Assembly (NCBI GenBank): GCA_937872895.1
Contig: CALMUP010000032.1
Coordinates: 1-49,755 of the forward strand
Length of the DNA stretch: 49,755 nt
Source of the DNA: an uncultured Verrucomicrobiota bacterium
GTDB taxonomy: Bacteria > Verrucomicrobiota > Kiritimatiellia > CAIVKH01
Direction of reading: 5' to 3'
This document shows, piece after piece, positions 41,142 to 49,755 of the stretch (its first letter is position 1; every line of letters begins with the position of its first letter). The notes beneath the pieces are model-generated. The model was not told the DNA's origin, ran no database searches, and worked only from the letters and a program-made list of their open reading frames with translations. Both the position numbers and the translations under genes were made by a program.

Positions 41142-42326
41142 ATGCCGATCACTGCCATCCTGAAGGACGGACGCGACAAACCGGTGCGCACCGGACACCC
41201 GTGGATTTTCTCCGGTGCAATCGCGTCGTGGACCGGAACGCCGGCAACCGGAAGCCCGGTCGACGTGCTCGCCCACGACCGCACCTGGCTGGGTCGCGGC
41301 CTGGCCAGTCCGCAGGGCAACCTCGCGATCCGGGTGTATACCCGCGACGAGGCGCAACCGCTGGACGCCCCGTTCTTCGCCCGGCAACTCGATGCCGCCA
41401 TCGCCTGGCGCGCACAGGTGGTCCAGCCCGCCGAACCGGACACCGACGCGTTCCGCCTGTGTTTCTCGGAATCCGATGGACTCTCCGGCCTCGTTGTCGA
41501 TCGCTACGCCGATCATGCCAACCTGCACCTCAACACCTCGTTGCTGCTGCCCCACCTCCCGGCCCTGCGCGAGGTGCTGTCCGCCCGCGGCCTGAAGACC
41601 TCGGTGCAGTTCGATGCCGACAGCTTCACCAAGGAAGGTGGCGCGCCTCCTCCGGCGACGCTCGACCGCGACCCCGAAACGCCCATCACCATCCGCGAAT
41701 CCGGCTTCGCCTACCAGGTCGATCTCCACGCCGGACAAAAGACCGGCTTCTACCTCGATCAGCGCGTGAACCGCCGCCGCGTCGCCGCCTACGCCCGTGA
41801 TCGCCGTTGCTTGAGCGCCTACTGCTATACCGGCGGATTCGAAACCCACCTCGCCCGCGCCGGCGCCAGCCGCATTACCGGCCTCGACCGCTCCGAGCCG
41901 GCGATCGAACAGGCCCGCGCCAACCTCGCGTTGAATCCCGGCGGGACGCCGGTGGACTACCAGGTCGCCGACGTGCCGGACACCCTGCGGAAGTACCGCG
42001 ACAACCGGACGGATTTCGACCTGATCGTACTCGACCCGCCCAAGTTCGTGCACAACCAGGGGCAACTCGAGAAAGGCCTGCGCGCCTACAAGGACATCAA
42101 CCGCCTCGCCATGAAACTGCTCACCCCCGGCGGCATCCTCGCCACCTTCTCCTGCTCCGGCTGGGTCAAGACCGACGAATTCCTCAAGGCCCTCGGCTGG
42201 GCCGCCACCGATGCCGGCCGCGAGGTCCAGATCCTCGAGCACCTGACCCAACCACCCGACCACCCGGTTTTATTGAGCTTCCCGGAGAGCGACTATCTGT
42301 GCGGCCTGATCTTGCGCGTGGTCTAG
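41142..42326 (+). CDS. Class I SAM-dependent 23S rRNA methyltransferase (RlmI-like)
   Basis: Protein of 394 aa of the RlmI/YccW (COG1092) family. An N-terminal PUA-like domain (about 1-75) contains GRDKPVRTGHPWIFSGAI. A central EEHEE-type region includes FSESDGLSGLVVDRYADH. The Rossmann methyltransferase domain holds AGQKTGFYLDQRVNRR, the SAM site AYCYTGGFETHLARAG, VLDPPKFVHNQ and TFSCSGWV. RlmI makes m5C1962 of 23S rRNA, but related enzymes differ in target, so I give no gene symbol. The ATG at 41142 fits the family N-terminus; ATG 41130 would add four residues. It is divergent from the GH13 gene. Confidence 0.92.
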   Translation: MPITAILKDGRDKPVRTGHPWIFSGAIASWTGTPATGSPVDVLAHDRTWLGRGLASPQGNLAIRVYTRDEAQPLDAPFFARQLDAAIAWRAQVVQPAEPDTDAFRLCFSESDGLSGLVVDRYADHANLHLNTSLLLPHLPALREVLSARGLKTSVQFDADSFTKEGGAPPPATLDRDPETPITIRESGFAYQVDLHAGQKTGFYLDQRVNRRRVAAYARDRRCLSAYCYTGGFETHLARAGASRITGLDRSEPAIEQARANLALNPGGTPVDYQVADVPDTLRKYRDNRTDFDLIVLDPPKFVHNQGQLEKGLRAYKDINRLAMKLLTPGGILATFSCSGWVKTDEFLKALGWAATDAGREVQILEHLTQPPDHPVLLSFPESDYLCGLILRVV

Positions 42327-42342
42327 GCGTGACGTGTTTTAA

Positions 42343-42413
42343 CCACCCGCTTCGCTAGAGGAAGAGGAGTGACTTTTCTCTTCCCCCTCCTCTTCCTCCA
42401 GCGAAGCGGGTGG
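42343..42413. repeat. Long perfect-stem hairpin (27-bp arms) between rlmI-like and DUF4139 genes
   Basis: Arms 42343-42369 (starts CCACCCGCTTCGCT) and 42387-42413 (ends AGCGAAGCGGGTGG) pair with one mismatch around a 17-nt pyrimidine-rich loop. The stem is half GC-rich and half purine/pyrimidine tract (GAGGAAGAGGAG). It is followed by a run of A, not T, on the plus strand, and the minus strand lacks a following T-run of normal strength too. It is therefore not a standard intrinsic terminator; it may be an attenuating or stabilising structure or a small mobile palindrome. Confidence 0.85.
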
Positions 42414-42485
42414 TAAAAAACTTTCCAACAAAACACCGGCTGGATCGTCATGGTTTATGGCATAGTGCCGAAGAAGGAGTATCCG

Positions 42486-43922
42486 ATGAAACCACTTGTC
42501 TCGCTGTTTTCGTTTGCCGTAACCGCAGCCGCCCTGGCCGGACCGCAGATCACCATCTACAACGACGGGTTCGCCACGGTGAAGGAGGAGCGCACCTTGA
42601 AAATTCGCGAGGGCGTCTCCGAGATCCGCGTCTCCGACGTGACGCGCCAGCTCGAACCCGATTCGGTCATGGTGCGCGAACTCGGCGATACGCCACTGGG
42701 GTTCCGCATCCTCGAACAGAGCTTCGTGAACGACCCGCTGACCGAGGGCCTGCTGCTCCACCAGTTCGAAGGCAGGACACTGCGCTTCGAGGAAAAGCGC
42801 GAGGACGGAACGATCCGCGAAACCACCGGCCGCATCATCCGCAGCGGCTACATACCCGGTCAGGGCATGGCCGAACAACCGATCGTGGAATCCGACGGCG
42901 GGGTGCGCTTTTCCCTCCCCGGCCAACCCGTGTTCAGCGGCATCGACTCCACCGCGTTCCTCAAATCCTCCCTGGTCTGGCAACTGGCCTCGGACAAGGC
43001 CGGGGCCACCCCCGTCGAGATCGCCTACATCACCGCCGGCATGTCGTGGGAAGCCACCTACAACCTCGTCACCCCGGCGGAAGGCGGCGACACCTTCGAC
43101 CTGACCGGCTGGATCACCCTGCGCAACGAAACCGGCAAAACCATCCAGGATGCCGAGGTCAAACTGATCGCGGGGGACGTGAAAAAGATCCGCGCTCGCC
43201 CCGACTTTGACGAATTCGCCGGCGCCATCGAAATGCGCATGCTCGCCCCGGCCGCAGCCATGCCCGAACAACGCGCCTTCGACGAGTTCCACCTCTACAC
43301 CCTGCCCCGCCCGGTGGAACTGCGGAACAACGAAATGAAGCAGGTCGAATTCATCCGCGCCACCGGCGTGAAGGGCCTGCGGTATTACGTGTACAACCCG
43401 CTGGTTGGTTTCGGATTCGGCGGCGGCGTGGTCACCGATCCGGATTACGGCACGCAGGCCGGCAAGAAGGTCGGCGTCCGCATCGAGATCTCCAACAGCG
43501 AAACCAACCAGCTCGGTGTCCCGCTCCCCAAGGGCCGGATGCGCCTCTACCGGACCGATGACCGCGACGGCCGCCGCGAATTCACCGGCGAGAATACGAT
43601 GGACCACCTGCCCAAGAACGAGTTGCTGAAACTCGACATGGGCCATGCCTTCGACCTCGTCGGCGAACGCACGCGCACCGACTTCTCCATCGATACCACC
43701 GCCAAACGCATGAGCGAAACCATCGCGATCTCCCTCCGCAACCGCAAGGATGTCCCGGTCGAGATCCGGGTGATCGAACCCATGTACCGCTCCGCCAATT
43801 GGAAACTCACCGCGCAGTCGGCCGACCACACCAAGGTCGACAGCCACACCGCCGAATTCCGCATCCCCGTCCCCGCCGACGGCGAAACCGTCCTGACCTA
43901 CACGGTGGAATACCGCTGGTAA
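42486..43922 (+). CDS. Exported DUF4139 domain-containing protein
   Basis: Protein of 478 aa with a short signal peptide (KPLVSLFSFAVTAAALAGP). It starts its mature part with ITIYNDGFATVKEERTL, the usual N-terminus of DUF4139 proteins, which are beta-rich with repeated YYVYNP, RIEISNSE and ISLRNRK-type strands and end in TYTVEYRW. Their function is not established; they are thought to be periplasmic or outer-membrane-associated. The ATG at 42486 has an excellent Shine-Dalgarno (AAGGAG) 6-7 nt upstream; the in-frame ATG at 42450 would disrupt the signal peptide. The gene sits after a strong hairpin and 245 nt before the subtilase gene. Confidence 0.88.
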   Translation: MKPLVSLFSFAVTAAALAGPQITIYNDGFATVKEERTLKIREGVSEIRVSDVTRQLEPDSVMVRELGDTPLGFRILEQSFVNDPLTEGLLLHQFEGRTLRFEEKREDGTIRETTGRIIRSGYIPGQGMAEQPIVESDGGVRFSLPGQPVFSGIDSTAFLKSSLVWQLASDKAGATPVEIAYITAGMSWEATYNLVTPAEGGDTFDLTGWITLRNETGKTIQDAEVKLIAGDVKKIRARPDFDEFAGAIEMRMLAPAAAMPEQRAFDEFHLYTLPRPVELRNNEMKQVEFIRATGVKGLRYYVYNPLVGFGFGGGVVTDPDYGTQAGKKVGVRIEISNSETNQLGVPLPKGRMRLYRTDDRDGRREFTGENTMDHLPKNELLKLDMGHAFDLVGERTRTDFSIDTTAKRMSETIAISLRNRKDVPVEIRVIEPMYRSANWKLTAQSADHTKVDSHTAEFRIPVPADGETVLTYTVEYRW

Positions 43923-44167
43923 CTCCAAACCCGTCACCCAACCATCACGCATCAGGCCATTCCTTTCGGCACAAGATGTGCTTTAAGGGTATGTTTGTGC
44001 CTGGATGGCAGGCGCGTCGGCAGCCGACCGGCCGCAAACACGTATAAACGCCGATGTCGCAGGGCTTTATGTCGATGTTTGCTCGCCGGACGGGTGTGCC
44101 GTGTCCAAGCATGGGACCGCACGGACGCAAAAGTCGTAGCAGATGTGAGAGCAGGTCAGGTTGACGG
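43923..44167. other. Structured leader region before the subtilase gene
   Basis: No coding potential is evident. Two inverted repeats are visible: GTCGGC-a-GCCGAC (44016-44028), and a bulged stem CCGTG...CACGG with inner TCC...GGA around 44099-44128. A GACGCAAAAGTCG string follows (near 44125-44138). I compared this with c-di-GMP-I riboswitches because of the GACGCAAA-like string, but the rest of that consensus is missing. It may be a 5' untranslated region with regulatory structure. Confidence 0.3.
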
Positions 44168-47100
44168 ATGAAACAACGAAGGATTATCGGGTGGGTGGTG
44201 GCGGCGGCGGGAGCCCTGTTCCTGTTCGCGTGGTCGGTTTGCCAACACGATCCTGCCGCGACACCCGGTGACCCGATCCGCTCGAATCCCGTCGAGGTGT
44301 CCTCGGTCGAACCGGCGCCCTCCGACCCGGCCGAAACCCCGACCGCCCTTGCTCCCGCCGCCGCCCCGGCCGACCGCTCCGCCCGCCGCCGCGCCTTCGC
44401 CGCACCTCCACGCGAACTCGGCACCCCCGGCCGTCCCGACCAGGTGATCGAGCTGGAGGGCGTGCGCATCCACACCGGCGGCGGTCGTCGCCTCGTCATC
44501 GCCGACCAACATCGCCGCGCCACGCCCTACCTGGTCCAATTCACCGGACCGGTTCAACCCGCCTGGCGCACCAGGATTGAAACCGCCGGCGGCGTGATCC
44601 GCGGCTACCTCCCGCACCATACCCTCGCCATCGACCTTACCCCCGCCCAGGCCAAACGCCTGACCCGCGAACCGCATGTCCATTGGGTCCAGCCCTACGA
44701 GCCGTCCTTCAAGATCCAACCGTTCCTTGCCGAACTCGCCGCCACGCCGGACGGCCAGCCGTTGACCGTGACCCTCAGCACCTTCGCCGCGGAAGACCTC
44801 GACGCGGTGACCACCGCCCTCACCGCCGCCGGCCTGCCCGTGCTCGACCAGGCGAACGGACGCCGCTGGTCGTGGGTCCGCACCGCGATCGCCCCGGACG
44901 ACCTGCCCACCCTCGCCGCGCTCGACCGGGTGCAATGGATCGAGGAGTACGTCGAACCCGGCCTGCTCAACGACCGCGCCGTGAACGGCACCCTGATGCG
45001 CGTGACCAACGTGTGGGCACGCGGCCTCTCCGGCGAAGGCCAGATCATCGGCCACGCCGACACCGGCCTCGACCGCGGCGTGATGACGAATCTCCACCAG
45101 GACCTCGCCGGCCGCGTCCTGCTCGCCTTCGCCCGCGGCCGCGGCACGCTCTGGAACGATCCCAACGGCCATGGCACCCACACCGCCGGCTCGATCGTCG
45201 GCAACGGTGCGATGTCCACCGGCACGATCCGCGGCGTGGCCTGGCAGGCCAAACTGATCCACCAGTCGCTGCTCGACAACGGCGGCGGACTCGGCGGCCT
45301 CCCCGCCAACCTGAACGACTTGTACGCCCAGACTTACACCAACGGGGCACGCATCCATGCCGACAGTTGGGGCGCAGATGTGTTTGGTAGCTACACGACC
45401 TCGTCCCGCCAATCCGACGAATTCATGTGGGACCATCCCGACATGCTGCTCGTCTTCGCCGCCGGCAATGCTGGTTTTGACAGCGACGACGGCGTGGTCG
45501 ATCCCGACTCGATCGGCTCCCCGGCCACCGCGAAAAACGTCCTGACCGTCGGCGCCGCGGAAAGCGACCGCCCGCCCGGCAGCGGCGGCCTCTCGTCCTC
45601 GACCTACGGTTCGCTGTGGCCGTTTGATTATCCCTACGACCCGATCCGCAGCGACTACGTCTCGCAACCCGCCGACGGCACGAACCAGGGCCTCTCCGCC
45701 TTTTCCAGCCGCGGGCCGACCGATGACGGTCGCGTGAAGCCGGACCTCGTCGCCCCCGGCAACAACATCGTCTCGGTCCGCTCCCGCGCCGCCGCCGGCT
45801 CGGCGTGGGGTGTTTCCGCAAACACGAACTACACCTTCAACGGCGGCACCAGCATGTCCACCCCGCTGGTCGCCGGCGCCGCCGCGCTGGTACGCGAATA
45901 CTTCCAGAAGTTTCGTGGCGAACCCGCCCCGAGCGCCGCGCTGGTCAAGGCCGTGCTCCAACACGGCGCACGCCCGATGAGCCCCGGCCAGTACGGCACC
46001 GGCGCGGCCCGGGAGATCCCCGCCACCACCCCGAACAACGCCGAGGGCTGGGGGCACCTCGACCTCGCGACGTCGCTGTTCCCGGACCACAGCACCTGGA
46101 TGTACCACGACCACCGCGACGGCCTCGCCGCGCCTGGCGACACCTACGACCTCGTCTTCCACGCCGCCACCGGCATGGTGAAGCTGACCATGACCTACAC
46201 CGATTTCCCGGCGACCGCGGGCGGTGGCATCAAACTCGTCAACGACCTCGACCTGTCCCTGCTCGGCCCCGGCACCAGCAACACCGTCGCCGACCGGATC
46301 AACCCGTCCGAGCAACTGCGCATCGCCATCACCACCCCCGGCATCCACACCGCCCGCGTCACCGCGGTGAACGTGCCGAGCGGACCACAACCCTTCGCCC
46401 TGGTTATCAGCGGCCCGGTGACGGATCCGCCGGTGATCCGTCACACCCCGCTGGCCAACACCAGCGACACCAACGCCTCGCGCTGGGTTGAAGCCGAAAT
46501 CATCAGCGCCGCCCCCCTGCCCACCAACGCCGCCACGCTGTTCTGGAAAAACGCGGCCGAAACCGGGGCCTTCACCGCGGTGACGATGACGCCGTCCACC
46601 GGCCGCTGGTTCGAGGCGGAAATCCCCGCGCACCCGGACCCGTCGGAAAACCTCTACTACCTCGCCGTCACCTCGGGCGTGTTCACCGTGACCGATCCGG
46701 CGGACGCACCCGCGACCACCCACCGCTACCTCGTCACCGCGCCGATCGCCCTGACCGTCGGCGGTTCGCCCGCCGCCGTGTTCTCCGTCTCGCCCCCCTA
46801 CGGCGTGAACCTGATCCCGTCCGGCAACGTGGTCCGCCTCACCGCCCCCGCCGCGACCAACCTCTCGCCCGGCATGCGCGTCGCGGTGACCGGATGGACC
46901 GGCACCGGCGATGTCCCCGCCTCCGGCTCGACCCACGACGTCACCATCATGCTGCGCCAACCGTCGTCGATCACCTGGATCTGGGAAACCCAGTACGCCC
47001 TGACCCAGACTTCGTCGGTGCCGGGCCTGATTACCACCACCACCTGGTGGGCGGTGTGGGCGATGGCCTCAACGGTCACCGCGCCAATGGAACCGACCTA

Positions 47101-49174
47101 CCAGAACACCAATTACGGCTTCACCGGATGGACGGTGGACGGCGTGCGCCAGCCCGACGGCAGCGCGGTCGCCGCCAACCCCGCCCCCGGCATCGCCATG
47201 TTCGGTCCGCGCACCGCCGCCGCGTTGTACCAGCGCGCACTGGTCGACGCCAACGTGGACGGCATCGCCGACTGGTGGGCCGCGTTCCATTTCGGCACGA
47301 ACACGCCGGTCGCCGGCGATGATCCCGACAGCGACGGCTTCACCAACCTCAAGGAGTTTCTCGACCGCACGAATCCGCGCGACGCCGCCAGCGTCCCCCA
47401 GCCCCCGCACATCACCCATACCCCGCTCGCCGACCCGCAAGCCTCGCCCGCACCGTGGACCGTCGCCGCCACCATCACCGACAACCACCGCGTGCAATCC
47501 GCCTCCGTCATCGCCCGCAACGGAAGCGGCCCGTGGGAAACCTTCCCGCTGTTCGCCACCACGAACAACACCTACGAAGGAACCCTCAGCCTCCCCGGCG
47601 TGAACGGCGACACCATCACCTACCGCATTGAAGCCTCCGACCCCGCCAGCCTGACCACCACCAACGGCCTCCATGCCTTCATCATCCACCATCCGATCCT
47701 CGAAGCCAGCCCCGCCGACTTCGGCGAAGTCGACGTCTCCGCCAACACCACCACCCAGGTGTTCCTCCTCGTCTCCAATGCCGGCCTCGCCGACCTGCAC
47801 TGGACCCTCGACTGCGCCCTCTACTACGACAACATGGACCTCGGCACCGGCGCATGGACCCATACCGGGGCCAACGACGTGTGGCACCAGCAGGACGCAC
47901 GCTTCGCCTCGACCCCCACCGCCTGGCACTTCGGCAACGGACCGTTCGGCCAATACCCGGACAACGCCCACGCCTGGCTCGTGTCCGAACCGTTCATCCT
48001 GTCCGCCCCCGCCGAACTCACCTTCGATCACTGGGCCAGCATGGAATACGACACCGACCAGATGGACGACCATTACTGGGACGGCGGCGTGGTCGAGGCC
48101 TCGATCGACGGCGGCATCACCTGGACCATGATCACGCCCAACGGCGGCTACCCGCACCGCATCACCGACAACCCCGCCTCGCCGTTCCCGCCCGACACCC
48201 CGTGCTACGGTGCGACCGACGACTGGGAGCCCGCCACCTTCGACCTCTCCGCCTTCACCCACGAGACCGTGCAGATCCGCTTCCGCTTCGGGTCCGACGG
48301 CTACGTGCGCGACGAAGGCTGGTACATCGACAACGTGCGCATCAGCTACCTTGATGATTCGAGCTGGCAGTGGCTCGCCCTCGCCACCAACGGCCTTGTC
48401 GCCCCCGGCGAAACCTCCGCCGTGCCCGTCACCCTCGACACCGCCACCCTGCCCATGGGCGAACGCAGCGAGGCCATCTTGCTCCTCGACAGCAACGACC
48501 CCACCCGTGACGCCCCGCTGCGCATCCCGATCATCCTCCACAACCGCAGCCGCGCCATCACCGTCACCCGCACCGAGCACGGCACCGTCACGCCACTCGG
48601 CACCGCACTGGTCAACGCCGGCGAGGCCCTCGTCCTCACCCTCGCCGCTGACACCTTCTACGAAGCTGGCGCGGTCCTCACCAACGGCGAGCCCGACACC
48701 GCCTTCGTGCGCGCCGACCACACCACCTACACCTGGCCGGACATCCAGGACTCCGGCACCGTGCACGTCGTCTTCATGGAAAAACTCGCCGCCGGTCTCG
48801 TCCCCGAATGGTGGCTGTTCAGCGAGAACCTCACCAACAGCACCCCCGCCGACGAAGCCGTCACCGACACCGATGCCGACGGCATGCTCGCCTGGCAGGA
48901 ATACCGCACCGGCACCGACCCGCACAACGCCGCCTCCGTCGCCCTCCCGGTGGTCTCGGTCGTCTCCGAACCCGGCCAGGTCCTCGTCACCTGGCTCAGC
49001 TTCACCAACGACACGTTGCGGTACGACGTCCACCGCACCACCAACCTCACCGAAGGCTTCACCGTCATCGCCACCAACCTCGCCGCCACCCCGCCGGTCA
49101 ACACCTTCACCAACCCCGGCGACGGCGCCATCTTCGAAACCTACCGCGTCATCGCCCAGCCCCCCGCCCCGTAA
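44168..49174 (+). CDS. Secreted S8 subtilisin-family serine peptidase, 1668 aa
   Basis: Very large exported protease. A signal/anchor helix (RIIGWVVAAAGALFLFAWSV) is followed by a Pro/Ala-rich spacer, a prodomain-like region (YLVQFTGPVQPAW; about 110-260) and the S8 catalytic domain. The triad is Asp298 (GHADTGLDRG), His335 (NGHGTHTAGS) and Ser562 (GGTSMSTPLVAGAAAL). Beta domains follow, then a Ca-binding repeat near residue 1052 (DDPDSDGFTNLKEFLDRTNP). A jelly-roll/MAM-like segment lies around 1210-1400 (WHFGNGPFGQ, LTFDHWASMEY). Next comes an InlB-B-like repeat (VTRTEHGTVTPLG), a second Ca repeat near 1568 (DTDADGMLAWQEYRTGTDP), and a short tail. It probably degrades extracellular protein. 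There is no PEP-CTERM or LPXTG anchor. It is the last gene in the window. Confidence 0.94.
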   Translation: MKQRRIIGWVVAAAGALFLFAWSVCQHDPAATPGDPIRSNPVEVSSVEPAPSDPAETPTALAPAAAPADRSARRRAFAAPPRELGTPGRPDQVIELEGVRIHTGGGRRLVIADQHRRATPYLVQFTGPVQPAWRTRIETAGGVIRGYLPHHTLAIDLTPAQAKRLTREPHVHWVQPYEPSFKIQPFLAELAATPDGQPLTVTLSTFAAEDLDAVTTALTAAGLPVLDQANGRRWSWVRTAIAPDDLPTLAALDRVQWIEEYVEPGLLNDRAVNGTLMRVTNVWARGLSGEGQIIGHADTGLDRGVMTNLHQDLAGRVLLAFARGRGTLWNDPNGHGTHTAGSIVGNGAMSTGTIRGVAWQAKLIHQSLLDNGGGLGGLPANLNDLYAQTYTNGARIHADSWGADVFGSYTTSSRQSDEFMWDHPDMLLVFAAGNAGFDSDDGVVDPDSIGSPATAKNVLTVGAAESDRPPGSGGLSSSTYGSLWPFDYPYDPIRSDYVSQPADGTNQGLSAFSSRGPTDDGRVKPDLVAPGNNIVSVRSRAAAGSAWGVSANTNYTFNGGTSMSTPLVAGAAALVREYFQKFRGEPAPSAALVKAVLQHGARPMSPGQYGTGAAREIPATTPNNAEGWGHLDLATSLFPDHSTWMYHDHRDGLAAPGDTYDLVFHAATGMVKLTMTYTDFPATAGGGIKLVNDLDLSLLGPGTSNTVADRINPSEQLRIAITTPGIHTARVTAVNVPSGPQPFALVISGPVTDPPVIRHTPLANTSDTNASRWVEAEIISAAPLPTNAATLFWKNAAETGAFTAVTMTPSTGRWFEAEIPAHPDPSENLYYLAVTSGVFTVTDPADAPATTHRYLVTAPIALTVGGSPAAVFSVSPPYGVNLIPSGNVVRLTAPAATNLSPGMRVAVTGWTGTGDVPASGSTHDVTIMLRQPSSITWIWETQYALTQTSSVPGLITTTTWWAVWAMASTVTAPMEPTYQNTNYGFTGWTVDGVRQPDGSAVAANPAPGIAMFGPRTAAALYQRALVDANVDGIADWWAAFHFGTNTPVAGDDPDSDGFTNLKEFLDRTNPRDAASVPQPPHITHTPLADPQASPAPWTVAATITDNHRVQSASVIARNGSGPWETFPLFATTNNTYEGTLSLPGVNGDTITYRIEASDPASLTTTNGLHAFIIHHPILEASPADFGEVDVSANTTTQVFLLVSNAGLADLHWTLDCALYYDNMDLGTGAWTHTGANDVWHQQDARFASTPTAWHFGNGPFGQYPDNAHAWLVSEPFILSAPAELTFDHWASMEYDTDQMDDHYWDGGVVEASIDGGITWTMITPNGGYPHRITDNPASPFPPDTPCYGATDDWEPATFDLSAFTHETVQIRFRFGSDGYVRDEGWYIDNVRISYLDDSSWQWLALATNGLVAPGETSAVPVTLDTATLPMGERSEAILLLDSNDPTRDAPLRIPIILHNRSRAITVTRTEHGTVTPLGTALVNAGEALVLTLAADTFYEAGAVLTNGEPDTAFVRADHTTYTWPDIQDSGTVHVVFMEKLAAGLVPEWWLFSENLTNSTPADEAVTDTDADGMLAWQEYRTGTDPHNAASVALPVVSVVSEPGQVLVTWLSFTNDTLRYDVHRTTNLTEGFTVIATNLAATPPVNTFTNPGDGAIFETYRVIAQPPAP

Positions 49175-49189
49175 CCCGAAGCGGCGGAA

Positions 49190-49755
49190 CCACGGATAAA
49201 CACAGATGGACACGGATAGGATGCGAAGCGATTAGGCCGCTTCGTCTTTTCACAAAACCAGAAGTTCTTCCGGTTTTCCAGTTGCCCTCCATCCGTGTTC
49301 ATCCGTGGTTAAACCTCCGTGTCTGGTCCGAAAACAAACGGAGTTCGAAAACCACGAATCAACACGAATCCCCACGAATAGGGCATGAATACAATGGGGC
49401 TCGGTTGTCTTTTCATCAAAACCACAACCGCACCGGGTTTTCTATTCGAGGCCTTCCATCCGTGTTCATTCGTGTTCATCCGTGGTTACACCTCCGTGTC
49501 TGGTCCGAAAACAAACGGCGTTCAACAACCACGAATCAACACGAATCCCCACGAATAGGGCATGAATACAATGGGGCTCGGTTGTCTTTTCATCAAAACC
49601 ACAACCGCACCGGGTTTTCTATTCGAGGCCCTCCATCCGTGTTCATTCGTGTTCATCCGTGGTTAAACCTCCTTGTCTGGTCCGAAAACAAGCGGCGTTC
49701 AAAACCACGAATCAACACGAATCCCCACGAATAGGGCATGAAACCGATGTGGCCG
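49190..49755. repeat. Tandem phased-repeat palindromic elements (~177-bp units)
   Basis: Four consecutive elements begin at 49190, 49352, 49529 and 49705 (the last cut by the window end). Each has a left arm of ACGAAT or CACGGAT motifs at exact 10-bp steps, a ~75-bp core, and an inverted right arm (ATCCGTG / ATTCGTG, 10-bp steps). A shared linker follows (gtctggtccgaaaacaa). Units 2 and 3 are about 97% identical over 176-177 bp, indicating recent tandem duplication; unit 1 has a different core. Frames crossing the array on the plus strand are translations of the repeat and should not be annotated as proteins. Confidence 0.85.
49224..49248 (+). terminator. Terminator-like hairpin after the subtilase gene
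   Basis: CGAAGCG-attaggc-CGCTTCG (7-bp stem, 7-nt loop) is followed by TCTTTT. It lies 50 nt after the subtilase stop, inside the first repeat unit, and is the best intrinsic-terminator candidate in this stretch. Confidence 0.5.

Noticed and set aside
42343-42413. Intrinsic terminator of the rlmI-like gene
   Set aside because: The stem is strong, but it is followed by A rather than T on the plus strand, so I list it as a hairpin of unknown role.
44099-44150. Possible c-di-GMP-I riboswitch before the subtilase gene
   Set aside because: Only a GACGCAAA-like string is shared; the two-stem layout and other consensus positions are absent.
44156-46960. 934-codon minus-strand frame opposite the subtilase
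   Set aside because: Low-complexity Gly/Val/Ala composition, no domain, and complete overlap with the subtilase catalytic triad region on the plus strand.
48808-49734. 308-codon open frame through the terminal repeats with repeated IRVHPWL-type segments
   Set aside because: It overlaps the subtilase gene in another frame and then translates the tandem repeat units; the repetition in the protein is that of the DNA element.

Overview
The window is a chromosomal segment of a GC-rich, Gram-negative (diderm) bacterium. Outer-membrane proteins (a porin, an OMPLA-type phospholipase, a TolC-type channel), an RND pump and lipobox or signal-peptide exports all point to an outer membrane. Several features suggest the PVC superphylum, most likely Verrucomicrobiota or Kiritimatiellota: phased CACGGAT-type intergenic repeats, very large secreted enzymes with Ca-binding 'DxDxDG' repeats near the C-terminus, and the mix of SLC13/RCK permeases and M20 peptidases. 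That placement is inference; there is no rRNA in the window.

Layout. 1-5.0 kb (minus): an M20 dipeptidase, an SLC13 permease with RCK_C domains and a dihydrolipoyl-dehydrogenase-like flavoprotein. 5.1-9.8 kb (plus): YitT protein, porin, phospholipase A1 (PldA) and a ThrE exporter, closely spaced. 9.8-12.0 kb: a paired phased-repeat element and a second SLC13/RCK permease (minus). 12.3-16.5 kb (plus): RND adaptor and RND pump. 16.4-18.1 kb is a small island: a ParE-type toxin-antitoxin pair bracketed by a 188-bp direct repeat of the end of the RND gene, a truncated Fic gene and another inverted phased-repeat element. 18.2-25.1 kb (minus): a tolC-like gene followed by seven overlapping genes for an Mrp-type cation/proton antiporter complex. 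The order, including a DUF4040-MrpB fusion and two large antiporter-like subunits, resembles the antiporter half of MBH/MBS complexes.

25.3-30.8 kb: AbgT transporter with a PepT-like M20 peptidase, a CDF-type transporter, an FHA protein translationally coupled to a prepilin-like protein, then a secreted protein of unknown function (minus). 32-33.6 kb (minus): tRNA-Ser(CGA), TRIC/YadS channel and an MBL-fold hydrolase. 33.8-36.1 kb (plus): rpoN (sigma-54), a 74-aa protein behind a strong promoter with tandem LacI-type operator-like sequences, and a DciA-like DUF721 protein. 36.1-41.0 kb (minus): LOG-family hydrolase, exported DJ-1/PfpI protein and a 1175-aa secreted GH13 alpha-amylase-family enzyme. 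41.1-49.2 kb (plus): RlmI-like rRNA methyltransferase, a DUF4139 protein and a 1668-aa multidomain subtilase. The window ends in tandem ~177-bp units of the phased repeat.

Functionally this is mainly membrane energetics and nutrient handling: Na+/H+ antiport, carboxylate and peptide uptake followed by cytoplasmic hydrolysis, efflux, and secreted polymer-degrading enzymes. I found no CRISPR array, no intact transposase, and no clearly new multi-gene defence system. The most unusual signals are the antiporter subunit lacking its usual TM5 Glu, the phased-repeat elements, the duplicated 188-bp segment around the toxin-antitoxin pair, and a canonical -24/-12 sequence lying on the start of rpoN itself.
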